A stretch of 37,643 nt of DNA from Streptomyces albidochromogenes (GCF_005981925.1 NZ_VBVX01000024.1:1-37643); one strand, 5' to 3'; positions 23,780 to 32,466 are shown, counted from the stretch's first letter. Notes: a model not told the origin generated them from the sequence alone. Translations and numbers: made by a program.

Positions 23780-25089
23780 CGACAGACACGACGACGGGCG
23801 CGCCGGCGCCGGCCCTCGGGCAGGGCTACGCCGACGACCGCGCGGCCACCGTCGACCACCTCGCCCGGATCGAGGACGCGTTGGCGCGTCCCGGGGCGGA
23901 CCGGTCCGCGGCGGGCCTCCCGCACACGGCGGCCCGCCGGGCCCGGCGGCGCTTCATGGAGCGCCACGCGGAGAGCCTGTACGACGAACTAACCGACGGG
24001 CGGAGCGAGTTCCTGCGCCTGGACGACCTCGCCCAGCGCGCGGCGGAGCTGATGCCCGGCCTCGTACCGACGAAGGAGCAGACCGAGGAGGAGCGGCGCA
24101 GGCCGCAGCGCGACAAGGAGGGCCGGGAGACCGACCACGGCATCTTCTTCTGGGGGCTGCTGCGTTCCGCCACGGCGGGCCCGCACCTCCTGGAGGCCAT
24201 GCGCAGGCCCACTCAGAAGGCGCTGGCCGCGCTGCCCGGCTTCCGGGCGACCGGGCACGCCGACTTCGGCCTCGTCTCGGTGCGCCGCCGGGGCGACACC
24301 GGCGAGGTGACCGTGCACAACACGCGGTTCCTCAACGCCGAGGACGACCTGCTGGTGTCGGCCCTCGAAGCCGCCGTCGACCTGGTGCTCCTGGACGACT
24401 CGGTACGGGTGGGGGTGATGCGCGGCGGGCCGATGACGCATCCGCGGTACGCCGGGCGCCGGGTGTTCAGCGCCGGCATCAACCTCACCCGCCTGTACGA
24501 GGGCGAGATCTCCCTGATCGACTTCTTCCTGGGCCGCGAACTCGGCTACATCAACAAGATCTTCCGAGGGCTGAGCGTCCCGGACGACGGCGCCGGCTGG
24601 CTGCCGGAGCCCATCGAGAAGCCCTGGATCGCCGCCGTGGACACCTTCGCGATCGGCGGCGGGGCGCAGATCCTGCTCGTCTTCGACCGGGTGATCGTCG
24701 CCGACGACGCCTACTTCACCCTCCCGGCGCTGCGCGAGGGCATCATCCCGGGCGCCGCCAACCTGCGGCTGCCCCGCGTCGGGGGCAACCGGCTCGCCCG
24801 ACAGGCGATCTTCGCCGACCGCCGGATCGACGCCGTCTCGCCCGAGGGCCGGCTGCTGTGCGACGAGGCGGTCCCCGGCGACCGGCTGGACGCGGCGGTC
24901 CGGGCCGCGGCCGCCGAGCTGGCCAACCCGGCCGTCGTCAACAACCGCCGCGTCCTGCACGCCCACGAGGAGCCCGAAGACGTGTTCCGGCACTACATGG
25001 CCGCGTACGCAGTGGAGCAGTGCAGGCGGCTGACCAGCAGTGACCTGGTCGAGAACTTGGAACGCACATGGATATCGAGGAACCGATGA
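23776..25089 (+). CDS. dpgC: DpgC-family cofactor-independent dioxygenase
   Basis: Protein of 437 residues with an N-terminal helical domain (to about 190) and a crotonase domain. DpgC of glycopeptide pathways uses O2 without cofactor to turn 3,5-dihydroxyphenylacetyl-CoA into the alpha-keto acid. From memory of that enzyme, its key positions are Glu189, Ile235, Arg254 and Gly296; this protein has the same residue at each of those numbers (G-I-N-L-T-R, G-R-E-L-G-Y-I-N-K-I, I-G-G-G-A-Q). The E-G-I-I-P-G-A-A-N-L-R-L block is also DpgC-like rather than ordinary enoyl-CoA hydratase. None of the usual partners DpgA, DpgB or DpgD, nor a phenylglycine aminotransferase, is in the window, so its substrate is open and may be a carrier-bound acyl group. 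Confidence 0.87.
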   Translation: MTTDTTTGAPAPALGQGYADDRAATVDHLARIEDALARPGADRSAAGLPHTAARRARRRFMERHAESLYDELTDGRSEFLRLDDLAQRAAELMPGLVPTKEQTEEERRRPQRDKEGRETDHGIFFWGLLRSATAGPHLLEAMRRPTQKALAALPGFRATGHADFGLVSVRRRGDTGEVTVHNTRFLNAEDDLLVSALEAAVDLVLLDDSVRVGVMRGGPMTHPRYAGRRVFSAGINLTRLYEGEISLIDFFLGRELGYINKIFRGLSVPDDGAGWLPEPIEKPWIAAVDTFAIGGGAQILLVFDRVIVADDAYFTLPALREGIIPGAANLRLPRVGGNRLARQAIFADRRIDAVSPEGRLLCDEAVPGDRLDAAVRAAAAELANPAVVNNRRVLHAHEEPEDVFRHYMAAYAVEQCRRLTSSDLVENLERTWISRNR

Positions 25090-26690
25090 CCCCCGACCCC
25101 CTCACCCCCGGCCTTCCGCACCGCACGATGTACCAGTGGTTCGAGGAGTCGGCCCTGCGGCTGCCCGGCCACCCCGCGCTGGAGATCGGCGACGAGGTCC
25201 TGACCTACGCCGAACTGCGCCGCCTCGCCCTGGTGCTGGCCGCCCGCATCGTGCGCAAGCACGGCGGGCTGCCCGACCGGGTCGCCCTGGCCGCCGCCCG
25301 TTCGGTGGGCGCGTACGCCGGCTACCTGGCGATCCAGCGGCTCGGCGCGGCCGTGGTGCCGCTGAACCCCGACTACCCGCAGCAGCGCAACCTCGACATC
25401 GCCCAGCGCGCCGGGGTCGCCGTCGCCCTGGTCGAGGAGCGGACCGCCGAGCTGTTCGCCCGGCTCCCCGAGCGCCACCGGCCGACCGTGCTGGAACTCG
25501 CCGAGGACGAGCGCGCCGACCCGGACCTGCTGGAGGGGGCGCTGGAGGAGACGCTGCCGCCGGTCCCCTCCGACCTCGGACGCGAGGCGTACATCCTGTT
25601 CACCTCGGGGTCGACCGGCCAGCCCAAGGGCGTGCCGATCCTGCACCGCCAGTTCTCGCCGTACCTCGAACACAACATCCCGCGCTACGAGATCGCCCCG
25701 GGCAGCCGCCTCACCCAGGTGTTCGGCCTGACCTTCGACGCGCACGCCTTCGACCTCTTCGCGACCTGGGGCGGCGGCGGCACCCTGGTGGTCCCGTCGG
25801 CGGCCGACCTGTACGCGCCGGTCGACTTCGTCGTGGAGCGGAAGCTGACCCACTGGTTCTCGGTGCCCTCCGTGGTCCGCGAGGCCCAGCGGCTCGGCAA
25901 CCTCCCGCTCGGGCGCTGCGTCACGCTCAAGCACAGCATGTTCGGGGCCGAGCCGGTCACCGCGCAGCACGCCGCGCTGTGGCGCGAGGTGGCTCCGCAC
26001 TCCCGGATCCACAATGTGTACGGCCCCACCGAGCTGGTCATCTGCTGCTCCAACCACCTTCTGACCGGCCCGAGTTCCACGTGGCCCGAGTTCACCGGCG
26101 GCACGGTCCCGATCGGCACGATGTACCCCGGCATGGAGGGCGTCCTGCTCGACGAGGACGGTCGCGAGAGCGACGAGGGCGAGCTGTGCGTGCGCGGCCC
26201 GCAGCGGTTCGACGGCTACCTCGACCCCCGGGAGAACGCCGGCCGGTTCCTGTCGTACGAGCAGGGCGGCCGGGCCGCCGTGTACGACGGCTCCGCGCCG
26301 CTCACCGACCGCCACTGGTACCGCACCGGGGACCGGGTCCGCCGCGAGGGGGACGTCCTGGTGCACTGCGGCCGGCTCGACCAGCAGGTGAAGGTACGGG
26401 GCCACCGGGTGGAGATCGGCGAGGTGGAGGCGGTCGTCCGCCGCCACCCGGCCGTCGTCGACGTCGCGGTGGTCGCGCTCCCGACGGCGGAGGGCGAGAC
26501 CGAGCTGGTCGCCGCCTACGCCGGCCGGGAGACGGACCCCGCCCGGTTCGACGCCTGGCTGCGCGAGCAGGTCCCGCTGCACATGGTGCCCGCCCGCCTC
26601 ACCCGGCTGGACGGCCTGCCGCTCAACGACAACGGAAAGACGGACCGCAACGCCCTGGCGCGGATCCTCGGCACCCCGGAGGGGTCATGA
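25086..26690 (+). CDS. Free-standing adenylation domain, probably acts in trans
   Basis: Protein of 534 residues: an amino-acid adenylation enzyme with no carrier domain. Core motifs are intact: F-T-S-G-S-T-G-Q-P-K-G near 175, V-Y-G-P-T-E, G-R-L-D-Q-Q-V-K-V-R-G and N-D-N-G-K-T-D-R with the catalytic Lys. The region T-F-D-A-H-A-F-D-L-F-A-T-W-G resembles the DltA/stand-alone group. The pocket reads about D-A-F-F-S-F-V-I-C-K; Asp235 suggests an alpha-amino acid, but I cannot name it. ATG 25086 (GAGG five bases upstream, ATGA overlap with DpgC) is preferred to ATG 25068. The likely acceptor is the carrier of the C-A*-T protein (20475), whose own A domain is dead. Confidence 0.88.
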   Translation: MTPDPLTPGLPHRTMYQWFEESALRLPGHPALEIGDEVLTYAELRRLALVLAARIVRKHGGLPDRVALAAARSVGAYAGYLAIQRLGAAVVPLNPDYPQQRNLDIAQRAGVAVALVEERTAELFARLPERHRPTVLELAEDERADPDLLEGALEETLPPVPSDLGREAYILFTSGSTGQPKGVPILHRQFSPYLEHNIPRYEIAPGSRLTQVFGLTFDAHAFDLFATWGGGGTLVVPSAADLYAPVDFVVERKLTHWFSVPSVVREAQRLGNLPLGRCVTLKHSMFGAEPVTAQHAALWREVAPHSRIHNVYGPTELVICCSNHLLTGPSSTWPEFTGGTVPIGTMYPGMEGVLLDEDGRESDEGELCVRGPQRFDGYLDPRENAGRFLSYEQGGRAAVYDGSAPLTDRHWYRTGDRVRREGDVLVHCGRLDQQVKVRGHRVEIGEVEAVVRRHPAVVDVAVVALPTAEGETELVAAYAGRETDPARFDAWLREQVPLHMVPARLTRLDGLPLNDNGKTDRNALARILGTPEGS

Positions 26691-29221
26691 CTGACGCGAC
26701 CGTGCTGGACCAGTGGCGCACCGAACTGGCCGGCCTCGAACCCCTGGAACTGCCCGCGGACCGCCCCCGCCCCGCAGTGCGCGAGCCCGGCACGGCCCGG
26801 TGCACCCGCACCGTCCCGGCCGGCACGGCCGACGCCCTGCGCAAGGCCGCCGCCGGATACGGCGCGCCGCTGCCGGTCGTGCTGCTCGCGGCGTACCAGC
26901 TGCTGCTGGGCCGCTGGAGCCGCCGGCAGGACGTGGCCGTCGGCACGCCGCTGGCGGGCGAGCTGACCGTCGTACGCACCGGCCTGGCCGGGGCCGCGGC
27001 CTTCGGGGACCTGGTGGAGCGGGCCGGAGAGGCGCTGCGCGGGGCGCAGTCCCGGCCCGAGGTCCCGTTCCTGGACCTCGTCGCGGCCCTCGCCCCGGAG
27101 CCGGACGGTGGCCACCACCCGCTGGTGCAGGCGCTGTTCGCCCCGGACGCCGTGCCCGCCACGCCCGCCGGCACCTGCCCGCCCGATCTGGCGCTGGTCT
27201 TCGAGGACCGCGAGGCGGAGATCGAGGTGCACGTCGACTTCAGCACCGCGCTGTTCGACGCGGCGACCGCCGAGCGGTTCGCCGGGAACTACCTCACCCT
27301 GCTCGCCGCCGTCGCCGAGGCCCCGGGCGCCTCACCGGGCGACCTCGACATCCTCGGCGCGGCCGAGCGGCACCTGCTGCTCACCGAGTGGAGCGCGCGG
27401 CCGGCGGCCTTCCCGGCCGGGCGAGGAGTGGCCGAGCTGGTGGCCGAACGGGCCGGGCTGACGCCCGACGCGCTCGCCGTGGTGTTCGGCGACGAGGAAG
27501 TGACGTACACCGCGCTGAACACCCGCGCCAACCGGCTGGCCCACCACCTGCGCTCCCTCGGCGTCGCACCGGACGTTCCGGTCGGTGTCTGCCTGGAGCG
27601 CGGACCCGAGCTGGTCGTCGCGCTGCTCGCGGTGCTGAAGGCGGGCGGGGCGTACGTACCGCTCGACCCCGAACACCCCGTCGACCGGCTCGACTTCGTC
27701 CTGCGCGACACCGCCGCGCCCGTCGTCGTCACCCAGGAGTCCCTGCGCGGACGCCTCGCGGGCGAGGGGCGGTTGCTCGTCGCCGTCGACACCGACCGCG
27801 CGGCGGTCGCCGCGTGCGGCGACGCGGACCCCGAGCCGGCCGCCGGTCCGGACCACCTCGCGTACGTCCTCTACACCTCCGGGTCCACGGGCACCCCCAA
27901 GGGCGTCGCGATCACCCTCGGTTCGCTGGTCGGCCTGCTCTTCGGGATGCGGGAGATCTTCCCGGCGCCCGCGAGCGACCGGGTCCTGTTCACCACGTCG
28001 GCGACCTTCGACATCGCGAACGTCGAGGTGTTCCTGCCCCTGATCACCGGCGGCCGGATCATCGGCGCCGACCGCGAACAGGTCCACGCGCCCCGCGAGC
28101 TCGCCGCCCTCGTCGACCGGCACAGCGCCACCCTCGTCCAGGCCACCCCGTCGGCCTGGCGGCCCCTGCTCGACGCCCTCGGCGAAGGGCCCGAGCCGCG
28201 CGAGCTCACCGTCTTCACCGCCGGTGAGGCGCTGCCCGCCGACCTGGCGGCGAAGATGCTGCGCGCCGGCCGCCGCGTCGTCAACGGCTACGGCCCCACG
28301 GAGACCACCGTCTACGCCACCGTCGCCGAGATCCGCGACGCGGCGGGACCGGTCCCGATCGGCCGGCCCACCCCGAACACCGAGGTGTACGTCGTGGACG
28401 AGGCCGACCGGCCGGTGCCGGTCGGCGTACCCGGTGAACTCCTCATCGGCGGCCGGGGCGTGGCGCGCGGCTACCTCGGCCGCCCGGACCTGACCCGGGA
28501 GCGGTTCACCGCGCACCCCTTCCCGGAGTACGCCGCCGACGGCCCGGGGGCCCGCGTGTACCGCACCGGGGACCTGGTGCGGTGGCTGCCGGACGGGAAC
28601 CTGGAGTTCCTGGGACGCCTGGACCACCAGGTGAAGGTACGGGGCTTCCGCATCGAGCTCGGCGAGATCGAGTCCGCGCTCCTCGCTCACCCGGACGTGG
28701 ACGCCTGCGTCGTGACCGTGCGCGAGGACGTGCCCGGCGGCGTACCGGGCGAGAAGGCGCTCGTCGCCTACTGCGTGCCGGCGGCGGGCCGGGCGCCGGG
28801 CGTCGGCGCCCTGCGCGAGTGGTGCGGGCGGGGCCTGCCCGGCTACATGGTGCCCGGCGCCTTCGTCTTCCTCGACCGGCTGCCGCTGACCACCAGCGGC
28901 AAGACCGACCGCACCGCGCTGCCCGCCCCGGACGGCGAACGGACCGGCCTGGAGGCCGCGTTCGTCGCACCCCGCACGCCCGCCGAGCGCGCGGTCGCCC
29001 GGATCTGGGCCGAGGCGCTGTGGGCCGACGAGGTGAGCGCCCACGACGACTTCTTCGAGCTGGGCGGCGACTCGCTGACCGCCACCCGGGTCGCGCTGCG
29101 GCTCCAGGAGGAGTTCGGCCTCGAGATCCCGGTGCGGGTGCTGTTCACCTGCTCGACCGTCGAGACGCTCGCGAAGGCCCTGACCGCGGCGCGCCGCGCC
29201 GGCGGGTTCCCCGCGGCCTGA
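26687..29221 (+). CDS. NRPS half-C-A-T, possible loading module
   Basis: Protein of 844 residues. Residues 1-200 match only the second half of a condensation domain (W-R-T-E-L-A-G-L, L-P-A-D-R-P-R-P, Q-D-V-A-V-G-T-P, E-V-P-F-L-D-L-V); the first half with H-H-x-x-x-D-G is absent and there is no room for it, since the ATG overlaps the preceding stop. It cannot condense by itself. The A domain (about 245-740) is intact (Y-T-S-G-S-T-G-T-P-K-G, Y-G-P-T-E-T-T, T-S-G-K-T-D-R). Pocket residues about D-I-V-Q-F-A-G-V-Y-K, unassigned. The carrier has L-G-G-D-S-L, Ser near 795. Last gene of the coupled operon. A starter role is inferred from the missing half domain. Confidence 0.9.
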   Translation: MTDATVLDQWRTELAGLEPLELPADRPRPAVREPGTARCTRTVPAGTADALRKAAAGYGAPLPVVLLAAYQLLLGRWSRRQDVAVGTPLAGELTVVRTGLAGAAAFGDLVERAGEALRGAQSRPEVPFLDLVAALAPEPDGGHHPLVQALFAPDAVPATPAGTCPPDLALVFEDREAEIEVHVDFSTALFDAATAERFAGNYLTLLAAVAEAPGASPGDLDILGAAERHLLLTEWSARPAAFPAGRGVAELVAERAGLTPDALAVVFGDEEVTYTALNTRANRLAHHLRSLGVAPDVPVGVCLERGPELVVALLAVLKAGGAYVPLDPEHPVDRLDFVLRDTAAPVVVTQESLRGRLAGEGRLLVAVDTDRAAVAACGDADPEPAAGPDHLAYVLYTSGSTGTPKGVAITLGSLVGLLFGMREIFPAPASDRVLFTTSATFDIANVEVFLPLITGGRIIGADREQVHAPRELAALVDRHSATLVQATPSAWRPLLDALGEGPEPRELTVFTAGEALPADLAAKMLRAGRRVVNGYGPTETTVYATVAEIRDAAGPVPIGRPTPNTEVYVVDEADRPVPVGVPGELLIGGRGVARGYLGRPDLTRERFTAHPFPEYAADGPGARVYRTGDLVRWLPDGNLEFLGRLDHQVKVRGFRIELGEIESALLAHPDVDACVVTVREDVPGGVPGEKALVAYCVPAAGRAPGVGALREWCGRGLPGYMVPGAFVFLDRLPLTTSGKTDRTALPAPDGERTGLEAAFVAPRTPAERAVARIWAEALWADEVSAHDDFFELGGDSLTATRVALRLQEEFGLEIPVRVLFTCSTVETLAKALTAARRAGGFPAA

Positions 29222-29235
29222 CCCGCCCGCCGTGC

Positions 29236-29268
29236 CCCTGCGGACCGCCGCCCCGGCCGTCCGCAGGG
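29236..29268. terminator. Hairpin after the NRPS operon
   Basis: Perfect 10-bp arms CCCTGCGGAC / GTCCGCAGGG with a 13-base loop, starting 15 bases after the last NRPS stop. It breaks the run of overlapping genes. In the 116 bases from here to the ATP-grasp start I see no convincing promoter, so partial read-through is possible. Confidence 0.6.
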
Positions 29269-29384
29269 CCGGCGCACCCCTTCGCGCGCCGACTTGCCCT
29301 GCTACGCACCGAATCGTCCGTACGTACACGCGCCCCGGCGCAGGCCCCTGCACCGCACGGGCCCCGGAACACAGAGGTTGACCC

Positions 29385-30632
29385 ATGAGTGACAAGCCGG
29401 TGCTTCTCGTCGTCTACGACACGGGGAGCCTCGCACCGACCCGGCTGGCGGAAGCCGCCCGGGACAACGGCTGCTCGCTGGTGTTCGTGACGGCCGGCAC
29501 CGACCACGCGCGGGAGATGATCCCGACGCTGGAGACGGTCGGCACCGTGGTGGACACCGCGGGCCGCACCGAGGCGGAGCTCGTGGACGCGCTGCGGGCG
29601 CTCGCCCCGGCGGGCATCATCACCTTCAGTGAGTTCCAGATCGCCACGACCGTCCGGCTCGCCGACGCGCTCGGCCTGCGCTACCACCGGCCCGCCGACG
29701 TCGACGCGATCACGCACAAGGACCTCCAGCGGCAGCGGTTCGCGCAGGCGGGCGTCGACAGTGTCCGCTTCCGGACGATCACCGGGGCCGAGCAGGCCGG
29801 CGAGGCACTCGCACACGTCGGACTGCCCGCCATCATCAAGCCGGTGATCGGCGCCTCCAGCCGCAACACCCAGGCCGTCACGACACCCGAGGAGTGCCAC
29901 GCCGCACTCGCCGGAATGTTCTCCGGCGACGGCGAGGGCCCCACCGAGACCGCCGTGATGCTGGAGGAGCTGCTGGTCGGCCGGGACACCCCGGTGCCCT
30001 GGGGCGACTACATCGCGGTGGACTGCGTCGCCGACGGCGACGACGTCCGTCCGGTCTTCGTCACCAGCAAGTTCGCGCTGGCCGAGCCGTTCCGCGAGCG
30101 CGGCGGCTACGGCGGCTTCTCCGTCGTCCCCGAGGACGAGGAGCGCGCCGTACGCGACCTGGCGTGCCGCGCCGTGCGCGCCCTGAACATCCACGGCGTC
30201 GCCGACGTCGAGATCAAACTGACCGCCGAAGGCCCCCGGGTCATCGAGGTCAACGGCCGCCTCGGCGCCTGGGTCGACGACCTCGCGGTCCGCTCGGGCA
30301 CCTCCGACCCCGCGTACGTCGCGGTCGCCGCCGCGCTCGGCCGCCCGTACGAGACGCCCGAGGTCAAGAAGGACGGCCCGATCGCCTTCCACTACCTGAC
30401 CGTGCCGCCCGCCGGCGCCCGCCGGGTGAAGGCGATCCGCAACGTCTCCACCCTGCGCCGGCTGCCGAACGTGGACCGCGTCACCGTGCTCGCCGAGCCG
30501 GGCGCCGCGGCGGACTGGCGCATCGGCGCCCGCGGCAACACGGCGGCCGTCATCGGCTCCGCCGCGAACCACCGGGAACTGGCCGCGACCGTCGCCGCCA
30601 TCGAGAACGTGGACTGGATCAGCTATGAGTGA
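29385..30632 (+). CDS. ATP-grasp ligase, L-amino-acid ligase-like
   Basis: Protein of 415 residues, cytoplasmic. The ATP-grasp fold is shown by the nucleotide Lys in A-I-I-K-P-V-I-G-A-S-S near residue 150, the acidic E-E-L-L-V-G-R-D, and the metal-binding V-I-E-V-N-G-R-L-G near 287. The overall pattern fits the carboxylate-amine ligases related to BacD/carbamoyl-phosphate synthase, which form amide bonds through acyl phosphates. First gene of a three-gene set with 8-base and 4-base overlaps. It could attach an amino acid to the NRPS-PKS product or build an unusual precursor. Substrates cannot be read from the sequence. Confidence 0.87.
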   Translation: MSDKPVLLVVYDTGSLAPTRLAEAARDNGCSLVFVTAGTDHAREMIPTLETVGTVVDTAGRTEAELVDALRALAPAGIITFSEFQIATTVRLADALGLRYHRPADVDAITHKDLQRQRFAQAGVDSVRFRTITGAEQAGEALAHVGLPAIIKPVIGASSRNTQAVTTPEECHAALAGMFSGDGEGPTETAVMLEELLVGRDTPVPWGDYIAVDCVADGDDVRPVFVTSKFALAEPFRERGGYGGFSVVPEDEERAVRDLACRAVRALNIHGVADVEIKLTAEGPRVIEVNGRLGAWVDDLAVRSGTSDPAYVAVAAALGRPYETPEVKKDGPIAFHYLTVPPAGARRVKAIRNVSTLRRLPNVDRVTVLAEPGAAADWRIGARGNTAAVIGSAANHRELAATVAAIENVDWISYE

Positions 30633-31326
30633 GTTCGTCATCTTCGACCTGGACGGCGTCCTGGTCGACACCCAGGACGCCGAGAACGGCGGGCTCGCGC
30701 ACATCGGCGAGCTGATGGGGCTTCACCTGACCAAGGAGCAGCGGGACGAGCTCTTCTCCGGGAAGAAGATGCAGGAGTGCATCGACCTGATGGAGGAGAT
30801 CTCCGGGTGCGCGCCGCCCGCCGACGCCATGGCGCGCGCCCGCGCCAAGTGCGATGAGCTGATCGGCTCCTGGCTGGAACCGGTCGAAGGGGTCGCGTAC
30901 GCCCTGGAGCAGCTGAGCTCCGCCCTGGGCACCGGCATGTGCGTCGCCTCCAACAGCCCGCCGGAGATCATGGCGGACCGCCTCGGCAAGTCCGGGATCC
31001 TGCACCACTTCGAGGGGCGGCTGTTCTCGGCGTACGACATCGACGCCTGGAAGCCGGACCCGAAGCTCTTCCTGTGGGCGGCCGCCGAATGCGGCGCCGA
31101 CGTGGACGACTGCGTCGTCGTCGAGGACAGCCCGGTCGGCGTGGACGCCGCGCTCGCCGCCGGCATGCGGGTCCTCCAGTACACCGCAGATCCGGCCGTC
31201 GGCCCGCACCGCGACGGCGCCCTCGCCTTCCCCTCCATGCGGGAACTGCCCCGCCTGGTCCGCGACGCGCACCGGCTCGCGGCCCCCTCCTCGCTCGCCA
31301 CCGCTCACCTCGGAGGTACTTCGTGA
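30625..31326 (+). CDS. HAD phosphatase, beta-phosphoglucomutase-like
   Basis: Protein of 233 residues with all four HAD motifs: F-D-L-D-G-V-L-V-D-T (Asp8, Asp10), A-S-N-S, W-K-P-D-P with the Lys, and V-V-E-D-S. This is the subfamily IA group that includes beta-phosphoglucomutase and many small-molecule phosphatases. The ATG overlaps the ATP-grasp stop by 8 bases. In this setting it could remove a phosphate from a precursor or from a phosphorylated product, but nothing in the sequence names the substrate. Confidence 0.9.
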   Translation: MSEFVIFDLDGVLVDTQDAENGGLAHIGELMGLHLTKEQRDELFSGKKMQECIDLMEEISGCAPPADAMARARAKCDELIGSWLEPVEGVAYALEQLSSALGTGMCVASNSPPEIMADRLGKSGILHHFEGRLFSAYDIDAWKPDPKLFLWAAAECGADVDDCVVVEDSPVGVDAALAAGMRVLQYTADPAVGPHRDGALAFPSMRELPRLVRDAHRLAAPSSLATAHLGGTS

Positions 31327-32456
31327 ACAAGCCCCGCAAGATCATGGTCCTGGGCGCCGGCGACATCGGCCGCCGCGCCTTCCACGAGCTCGCCCACAGC
31401 GCCGCCGACCGGCACGTGCAGCTCGTCGGCCGGGACGAGGAAGTGGTGCTGCGCGCCGCCAACCTGACCCGCTTCTGCGCGGTGCAGCGGGGATACGCGC
31501 CCACCGTCAGCCACGCCGTCACCGACCTGACGGACGTGGCGCGCACCGCCGAGCGCATCGCGGCCTTCGCGCCCGACGTCGTCTTCCTCGCCGCCAGCTA
31601 CCAGTCGTGGTGGGTCATCTCCACCCTGGAGCCGTCCGCCTTCCAGCGCGTGTACGCCGCCAACTACGGCCCGTGGCTGCCGATGCACCTGGTCCCGGTG
31701 ATGAAGGCCATGGAGGCCGTCAAGCTCTCCGGCACCGAGGCCGTCGTCGTCAACGCCGCCTACCCGGACGCCGTGCACCCGGCGCTCGCCGCGATCGGCC
31801 TGTCGCCCGACATCGGCATCGGCAACGTCGCCAACAACGTGCCCGGCATCACCGCCGCCGTCGCCGACGAGCTCGGCCGCAGCACGGCGGACATCGACGT
31901 GCGGCTCGTCGCCCACCACTACGTCTCGCACCGCCTGTCGCGCCACGGCAACAGCGGCCCCGCCGCCATGGGCCTGGGCATCCGCGTCGACGGCCGCGAC
32001 ATCACCGCGGAGCTGGACGTCGAGGCGCTGCTGAACCGGCTTCCCGGCCAGTACCGCCGCACCGGCGGCATGCCGGGGCAGACCATGACGGCCGCCTCGG
32101 CCCTCAGCGTCCTGGAGCCGCTGGCCGACGAGCGCGACGCCGTCGTGCACGCGCCCGGCGCGGACGGCGCGCTCGGCGGGTTCCCGGTGGCGATCGAGTC
32201 GGGCAAGTTCCGGCCGCTGCTGCCGGACGGCATGACCGAGGAGGAGGCCCACGCCATCAACGTCTCCGGCCAGGTGCAGGACGGCATCCGCGAGATACGC
32301 CCCGACGGCACCGTCGTCTTCGAGCCGGCCGCCATGGCGATCATGACCGAGGAACTCGGGTACGACTGCCCCGAGATGAAGCTGTCGGAGGCGGAGGGCC
32401 GCGCCCGGGAGATCGGCGAGCGGTTCGCGGCGTACCGCGCCCGGACGGCCGGGTGA
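31323..32456 (+). CDS. NAD(P)-binding dehydrogenase-like protein
   Basis: Protein of 377 residues that begins with a Rossmann loop (V-L-G-A-G-D-I-G-R-R-A) and has V-V-V-N-A-A-Y-P-D-A in the place where malate/saccharopine-type dehydrogenases have an N-P-x-D block. The second half (from about 190) has conserved-looking H-H-Y-V-S-H-R and an N-S-G stretch, but I do not recognise a named family. The GTG start overlaps the HAD stop and has GGAGG upstream. It is the last gene of the ATP-grasp set and precedes a large hairpin. A redox role in precursor or tailoring chemistry is likely; the reaction is unknown. Confidence 0.7.
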   Translation: MNKPRKIMVLGAGDIGRRAFHELAHSAADRHVQLVGRDEEVVLRAANLTRFCAVQRGYAPTVSHAVTDLTDVARTAERIAAFAPDVVFLAASYQSWWVISTLEPSAFQRVYAANYGPWLPMHLVPVMKAMEAVKLSGTEAVVVNAAYPDAVHPALAAIGLSPDIGIGNVANNVPGITAAVADELGRSTADIDVRLVAHHYVSHRLSRHGNSGPAAMGLGIRVDGRDITAELDVEALLNRLPGQYRRTGGMPGQTMTAASALSVLEPLADERDAVVHAPGADGALGGFPVAIESGKFRPLLPDGMTEEEAHAINVSGQVQDGIREIRPDGTVVFEPAAMAIMTEELGYDCPEMKLSEAEGRAREIGERFAAYRARTAG

Positions 32457-32466
32457 CGGCGGCCGG

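Noticed and set aside
23776..25089. Ordinary enoyl-CoA hydratase for the crotonase-fold protein
   Set aside because: It has the long N-terminal helical domain and the residues of DpgC at matching numbers, which simple hydratases lack.
29269..29384. Promoter for the ATP-grasp set (TTGCCC at 29294 with TACGTA at 29321)
   Set aside because: The spacer would be 21 bases and the -10 is poor.
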